Positions 58,752 to 64,000 of a stretch of DNA of 64,000 bases are shown one piece after another. The notes under the pieces were generated by a model, which did not search any database, was not told the origin of the DNA, and saw only the letters and a list, made by a program, of their open reading frames with translations. The stretch spans positions 744,001 through 808,000 of the forward strand of contig JAQOOI010000080.1 in assembly GCA_028554645.1 (NCBI GenBank), written 5' to 3'. The translations under genes and the position numbers were made by a program. The stretch's first letter is position 1. Each line of letters starts with the position of its first letter. This DNA is from Omphalotus guepiniiformis (taxonomy: Eukaryota; Basidiomycota; Agaricomycetes; Agaricales; Omphalotaceae).

Positions 58752-61700
58752 ATGACCATGAGTTCGAACGGCGACAAGCTGCCGTCTGTGCAGCTCTCAA
58801 TTAGCGAGGAAAGAAAACATCTAGTACAGGATGCCGTAGTCATCGACATCCCTTCTTTCACCAACTTCGACAGGAATATGTCAGACACTGAGTCCGGGCG
58901 TCGCATCCCTCGGTCGCTGTCAGATGGCATGACGCTGAGCGCAAATGATTCAGAAGAAGATATTTTAGACGATGACGATTCAGGCCAGGAAAGGGAAGCC
59001 GGAGACACTTTTGACGCAGACCATACACCGTCTATACAGAGAGTACGACCTCGGCATTCCCAACCAAACCACCCTCGTTTCTCCCGTGCTCTTTCGCTTC
59101 CTTTACCATCACAACTTGGCTCACTTCTGCATCCTCATAAGCCCATCCCAGATTCGTTAACAAAGCCACATCACTCCGATCCTGTGTCACCAAATGTATC
59201 GCCATTCAAGGAGCTCGAACTCGAGCTTGCCGATTCTGTGCAGATGGTCATACAGACTATGTTGCAGATTAGTCCTGCGCAAATGCTTGACCCTGCGAAG
59301 GAGCAGTTTTCTGCATGCACGTTAGCTGTGCCTACCCCCTCTATGTCGGCGATGTTCACGACTATGAAGAATCTCAATTACATCTCTGCCAATATGGCGG
59401 CTTTCGCGGGACAGTTGTCGACTGCGGATGGTGCTGAGGCCCCCCCGCCCTCTACTCATAAACATGGTGATTTTGACATCGGGGAACTTCTACAGAATGT
59501 AGGGGACGCACTGAGTGGGACTGCTGCTCAAGCTGGTGTTGATTTGGTTCTGTTCCACGGTGACGTTGGCCTAAAGCATGTATGGGTGAAGGGTGATGAG
59601 TCTGGAATGTTATATCTGCTGGCATATGTGTGTATTGTTCCTGAATGATTTTCGTTCCCACTAATCATAAATCACAGCTTTTACGCCAAATCATCACGAC
59701 TGCGCAAAGGGGGGACACTGTCGAAATTGGTTTGTTTGTCAGTCAACGCCCATCGAAGCGACGGCAGAACTCATCAAGATCGGAAACGGAGGACGAGGAT
59801 CCGTTTAGATCATCGCCTATCGACACAGACAGTCCTCTGCGATGCTCTGTCGAGCTGTCTCACAAATTTTCTTCCACCAGCACTTCCGATACTCCTGATC
59901 TCAATTTCTCTTCTTTCATTTGCAGGCCTAAACCGGCATTCTCACCTTTGCTTTTGAGGCGGCTCTTGCATAATACAGGTGGTACCTTCACCGAAGAATC
60001 GGCATCCTCTGACCTCGGTCGTACGTGCACATTGACTTTCAGTTTGGAGTCCGGTGTGTCACCTGTTGATACCCCTTCCCCCTTAACCGCCATATCGGAC
60101 GATCGCACTACCGAGGAGCCGTCTCTGGAACAGCTCACAGCATTTGTGGACAGCTTGAAAGGCAAGAAGGTCCATCTGTATGCTAGCTCAAAGAGTTGGT
60201 TTGCACACCACTTGACGAGCTATCTCACGGCTTGGGGAATGGATGTTAGTCATATATCGGCTGAGGGGGAAGTTGAAAGTGTGCCAGAGAGGCCGCCAAG
60301 TCCTACGAGTACTTTGTCGTCGTCGAACATCGAAGGATACATACCTCCAGGTATACCACCTAAACCTGAACCCCGTCAACCAAAAGCTCAACCCCTATCA
60401 TTCATCTTTATTGATGACGATGTTGCCGTCCTCAAGGAGCGACTGCAAGCCCTAAAGGACGAATACGTTTATCCATTGAATATCAGCAACAGGAAGCGAC
60501 CTTCACTGGCACCACATCACCGTCCTCGGTCATCTCCTCAGGTGGCTCAGGCTGCAGCCGCTCGAATGAATGCCCTCACATCCACGCCTGGGGTCATTCT
60601 ACACTTTACCAGCCTTGCCAACTACAAAGCCACCAAAGACTTGGTACAATCTGTGCTATCATCATATCGAGGCGTTATGGCGCCCATTCCGGAAATCATG
60701 ATTATACCTAAACCTGCCGGTCCACGGCGATTCCTTACTGCTCTTCACACTGCTGTCACGAAACCCGTTGTCGATTCCTTCTTCTCTCCAATCGCAACCA
60801 CGCCCGGTAGCCCTGGAGTATTCAACTCCAGCTCCTTTTTCACTCAACATAACAGCCCCAGGACACCTACCGTCCATCGCCCTTCAGGTTCTCGCAGCAA
60901 CTCTGATCGGTCGTCAAGGTCTGTTAAAGAGATCCTTGAAAACCATGCCAACCTCCCTCCGTCGCCACTCAGTATGCAGGATCCTGTGGAGTACTTTTCC
61001 GACACTGCGGCCAAGCTGGGTGAATCTGCATGGCAAATAGGTGGCTCTGCACGCGCCGGGGTGCTCCTCCAGAGCCCTGATGGGCATCGTGCTGGGATAT
61101 TCTTCTCTCCGAGGGCTGATAAGAATGTGAATGCTTACTCTTCGTACAATATGGAGAGAGACACGGGCCATCTCTCTGTAGTGTCAGGAACTCCACGAAA
61201 AGCATCTTCGTCATCTTTAGGAAAGGCTGAAACATCTCCCGTCTCTTTCTCTTCACTTCACGAGTCTGCGACGTTGGAGGGCGGGAAGCCTTCGCCGTTG
61301 TCAATGAGCAATCAACCCAGTCCTTCAGTATCGCGACAAGCTTCTCGAGGGTCGATATCCTCCCGTACAGAGCCACTTTTTGTGAACACCATATCTAGGA
61401 GGGGAAGTGCCGATTCGGGCACACGAAAGGTTGCTTCGCCTACGCCTCCTGGATCTCCGTTGAAGGAATCTGGTGTACCCGCTAGTCGCCAACAACCAAA
61501 GAAGCGTCTGACATTGGATCGACTTGCTCCTGCCGCATCAAATAAGAAGGGGAAATCGCCAGCGGAAAGCAATATTGTTCCTCCCATTAGCGTTTTGATT
61601 GTTGATGGTAAGGACACAGTTGAACAATCTTTGAGGTCAAGTCGACTGATTGCCTGGTAGATAACCCCATCAATCGAACGATTTTGTCAACATTCATGAA

Positions 61701-63109
61701 GAAAAACAAGATCAAGTATGATGTAGCATCGAATGGAAAGGAGGCTGTGGAGAAGTGGAAGACGGGAGAGTTCCATCTAATTCTTGTAAGCTCTCTGCTT
61801 ATATATCCGGGGATCTTGCTAATGCTAAAACACAGATGGATATCCAAATGCCTGTTATGGATGGTATTGAAGCAACACGGACTATTCGACGAATTGAACA
61901 GGTCAACGCTGGTTATATACAGCCTAGTCCTTCGGTCGAAAGTGACAGGCAGCTATCCTCATCTGCATCTGAAGAAAGCGAGTCTAGGAGTGCAGCTTCG
62001 CCCTACCGGTCATCCGTTATCATTGTGGCATTGACCGCCTCCTCTCTTCAAAGTGATCGTATAGCAGCTCTGGGTGCGGGATGCAACGACTTCCTCACCA
62101 AACCCGTGTCGCTGCAGTGGCTCAACAACAAGCTCATTGAATGGGGTTCGATTAAAGCGCTGTCTATGTATGCTGATATGACTCCAGATGCGATGACTAC
62201 CCAGCGGGACCAGGCTCGAAATGTTGCTGAGCGATTACATGTACCTAAGGAGAGAAGGACGCCTCCATCTCCTGTAAAGAAGTCGTTGAAATCTCTTGGT
62301 AGGACTTCGCCAAGTCAGGAGCCATCGACGGCAAGGTTATCATCAACAGGTGCTCCTCCTCCCAAGACCCCCAACAGTGGCACTGCCTCTGGCCCACAAT
62401 CGGGGACTTCTTCTGCATTCTGGAGTCCTGGACAGCCTTCAGCTGCGTCATTCAGGGCGCACTTTGGGATATACTCACCCCAGCCTACTGGAGAATCTGA
62501 TTCTACCCAAAGCTCTGGTCAAGAAGCTTCACCGGTTCCACCAACTTTCAATGCTCCCGACAACATTGGAACACCCACATCCGTGAATACTTTGAGAGGT
62601 TTGTGACTACTAATTTCGACTTGGTGCTCTTTAATCGTTCTGCTTCTGATTTGTGTTAACAGGAGATGTGGCAGAAAATCGACCAGGTTTTGATCCTAAT
62701 GCTTCAACATCTACGTTGAGGCAGGGGGACATACTTCGCGCCTTAGTCCAAGCAAAACCACGTATAGAATTAGAAGACACCAGTGATACGCGTCCTAGTG
62801 GATCCAGTAGGCTGTAACTTTCATGTTGCGTGCGCTTGATCTCAACGTTTTCTTTATGTCTTCAAAACACATCCTGTAGCTGAATCGTCGTTATCGCCTT
62901 CGCCTTCACCCACCACTCCCGGGACCCCTGTCACACCTGCGACGTCGGGTACAGGGCCTGAGAGTGTAGCCAATCTCAACCTAGACGCTGCTAACGACAA
63001 GTTGGACGTGTCACTTCCTGGTGGGTGCAAGGAAGTGTACGCAGAAGCTGGTCCTGCGTCTCACAATGCTGGTGAGGCAAGGGAGGATATCGATGCTGTG
63101 TCGCCATGA
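58752..63109 (+). CDS. SSK1: Ssk1-type response regulator with decayed histidine-kinase-like region
   Basis: Terminal response regulator of the fungal osmostress phosphorelay, which switches on the Ssk2/Hog1 MAP kinase cascade when unphosphorylated. The start MTMSSNGDKLPSVQLSISEE precedes a disordered region. Around 59200-60180 the sequence runs like a histidine-kinase ATPase module: DIGELLQNVGDALSGTAAQA, VKGDESGMLYLLAYLLRQII, RGDTVEIGLFV, then LLLRRLLHNTGGTFTEES with CTLTFSLESG. The N-box Asn and DxGxG are missing. A receiver-like strand (GKKVHLYASSKSWFAHHL) follows, then a long Ser/Pro linker. The true receiver domain shows VLIVDDNPINRTILSTFM, MDIQMPVMDGIEATRTIR (phosphoacceptor Asp codon at 61839-61841), IIVALTAS and NDFLTKPVSLQWL with the conserved Lys. 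An insertion of about 30 Ser-rich residues sits inside the receiver after RTIRRIEQ. The C-terminal tail is Ser/Pro-rich and ends EAREDIDAVSP. Seven exons, about 1300 residues. Confidence 0.9.
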
Positions 63110-63845
63110 CGGGAGTGGGCGACCTTGGGGTGGTTTGCTCTGCTTTGGTGGATTTGTGCCTCTTCAAAGGTTGCCGAGTACCTGCGCCGCTATGGTGGAG
63201 CGTGAGGCGTGGTTGTCGTGCTGTTTTGTCTGTGAGTTTGGGCTACTTCTTCTTTTGTTCGGCCTTTTCCTATTTCAAGTACTTTCTTTGTCGCCTACAT
63301 ACGTTCGTTTGCATACACGTGAAAGGGATTGGATCTAGTCATTTTTTCTTCTTTTTTTACTCTGTTGTACTGACATTTTTGGTTCTCGTCGTCTACCTTC
63401 GTGGCTTGTGTCTGTCTTGCGCTCCCTTTTGAGTGTATTTTTTGTGCATGATTACTAGGTTGAGGGTCTCTCGTAGTACTTGTGGTTTCCATTGTTATTG
63501 CATTACTTACTCTACTTATTTGCCAACGTCATTGTCGAGGTTCTGCCGATTGGTATGTATATGTATATGTTGACGGACCCTGCAGGGACGTATATGGCCG
63601 CATCTGTACGCGGTGTTCGCCGCTGTGCTTCGACGTGACCGCCCCGTATATATGTACGTTGTACAGACTCCCACAGCTCTCCCACACCAGCCAGTAACGT
63701 ATGTCGCTGTCAGACAAACTAGCAAGATACTTTTTCTCGTGCAGGCAGCAATTATAGAACTTCGGACATACGGCTCGTACCAATACACGAGCTGCTGTAC
63801 TTTTAGAATCGTATCCCGCTCTCGAGGGCAAAGTAGTATACTCTA
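63110..63845. other. Spacer between convergent genes
   Basis: Holds the SSK1 3' UTR and that of the edge gene. The first part is T-rich on the plus strand, as expected for a 3' UTR. No gene is supported. Open frames on both strands overlap and match nothing. Confidence 0.4.
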
Positions 63846-64000
63846 CTAGTTTTTGAAAGCCCGCTTGATCTGAGGATCAACCGGAAAAGTTGAACTGTTT
63901 CCGGAATGGACTGAGTTTGTCTCTACTTCTTCGTGGTCTCCATCCACCACGAGTTGTGTGCTTTCTTCGTTCGTCGCCGTCGTATACAGCGATGGAGGCT
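63846..64000 (-). CDS. 3' end of an unknown minus-strand gene, cut by the window edge
   Basis: One minus-strand frame is open from the right edge to a TAG at 63846-63848, giving about 50 codons. It reads PPSLYTTATNEESTQLVVDG, then acidic DHEEVETNSVHSGNSSTF, and ends PVDPQIKRAFKN. The composition looks like a disordered C-terminus and the other two frames read poorly. The convergent layout with SSK1 also suits a real 3' end. The family cannot be named from this fragment. Confidence 0.5.
   Translation of the reverse strand, partial: PPSLYTTATNEESTQLVVDGDHEEVETNSVHSGNSSTFPVDPQIKRAFKN

Noticed and set aside
1..64000. tRNA genes
   Set aside because: I looked for GGTTCRANTCC-type T loops on both strands. 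The few partial matches (for example near 9885 and 47130) lack the rest of a cloverleaf.

Overview
The window looks like nuclear DNA of a basidiomycete fungus, most likely a mushroom-forming agaricomycete. Genes are dense: 23 recognisable protein genes plus one cut by the right edge, on both strands. Most are broken by many short introns of about 45-75 bases with GT...AG ends and CTNA-type branch points, and intergenic spaces are mostly 150-2000 bases. The gene set is ordinary fungal housekeeping (ribosomal proteins, COMPASS, calcineurin B, sterol synthesis, Ssk1) mixed with a few lineage-restricted proteins. I saw no rRNA, tRNA, CRISPR array, viral gene or intact transposon.

Layout. 0.5-6.3 kb, minus strand: a long Pho80-type cyclin, then an unknown nuclear-looking protein with a four-fold repeated LSAVF motif. 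6.3-8.4 kb: AT-rich spacer with a foldback element. 8.4-11.4 kb, minus: sterol C-8 isomerase ERG2 and a BAHD-like acyltransferase. 11.4-13.6 kb: spacer. 13.6-16.5 kb: glucosidase II beta subunit (KDEL end) and 40S protein S25, divergent across 149 bases. 16.9-19.2 kb: FGGY sugar kinase. 19.6-25.0 kb, minus: an amino-acid permease and a small SH3 protein. 25.8-30.2 kb: a Gln/Met/Gly-rich protein with an SS18 (SSXT)-like segment, divergent from ribosomal protein uL2. 31.5-33.8 kb: a PD-(D/E)XK nuclease-like domain fused to a kinase-like domain. 34.4-36.3 kb: tandem NDUFA4/MLRQ paralogues. 36.6-41.5 kb: D-arabinose dehydrogenase, then mitochondrial MnmE GTPase and calcineurin B (divergent). 42.8-49.4 kb: a lineage-specific protein, TTI2, SWD1, and NCS6 divergent from SWD1. 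49.9-58.4 kb: an MDR oxidoreductase with a very long disordered N-terminus, divergent from ESF2, then ARS2. 58.8-63.1 kb: an Ssk1 response regulator carrying what looks like a decayed histidine-kinase core. The last 155 bases hold the 3' end of an unknown minus-strand gene.

The genes do not form one pathway. The best local functional links are two tRNA wobble-uridine modification genes (MSS1 and NCS6, about 8 kb apart), ERG2 next to an acyltransferase, and the duplicated respiratory subunit genes. The strongest candidates for something undescribed are the nuclease-kinase fusion, the LSAVF-repeat protein and the decayed-kinase Ssk1. Gene models were spliced by eye from frame, splice sites and family likeness. 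Termini and small exons should be treated as predictions.
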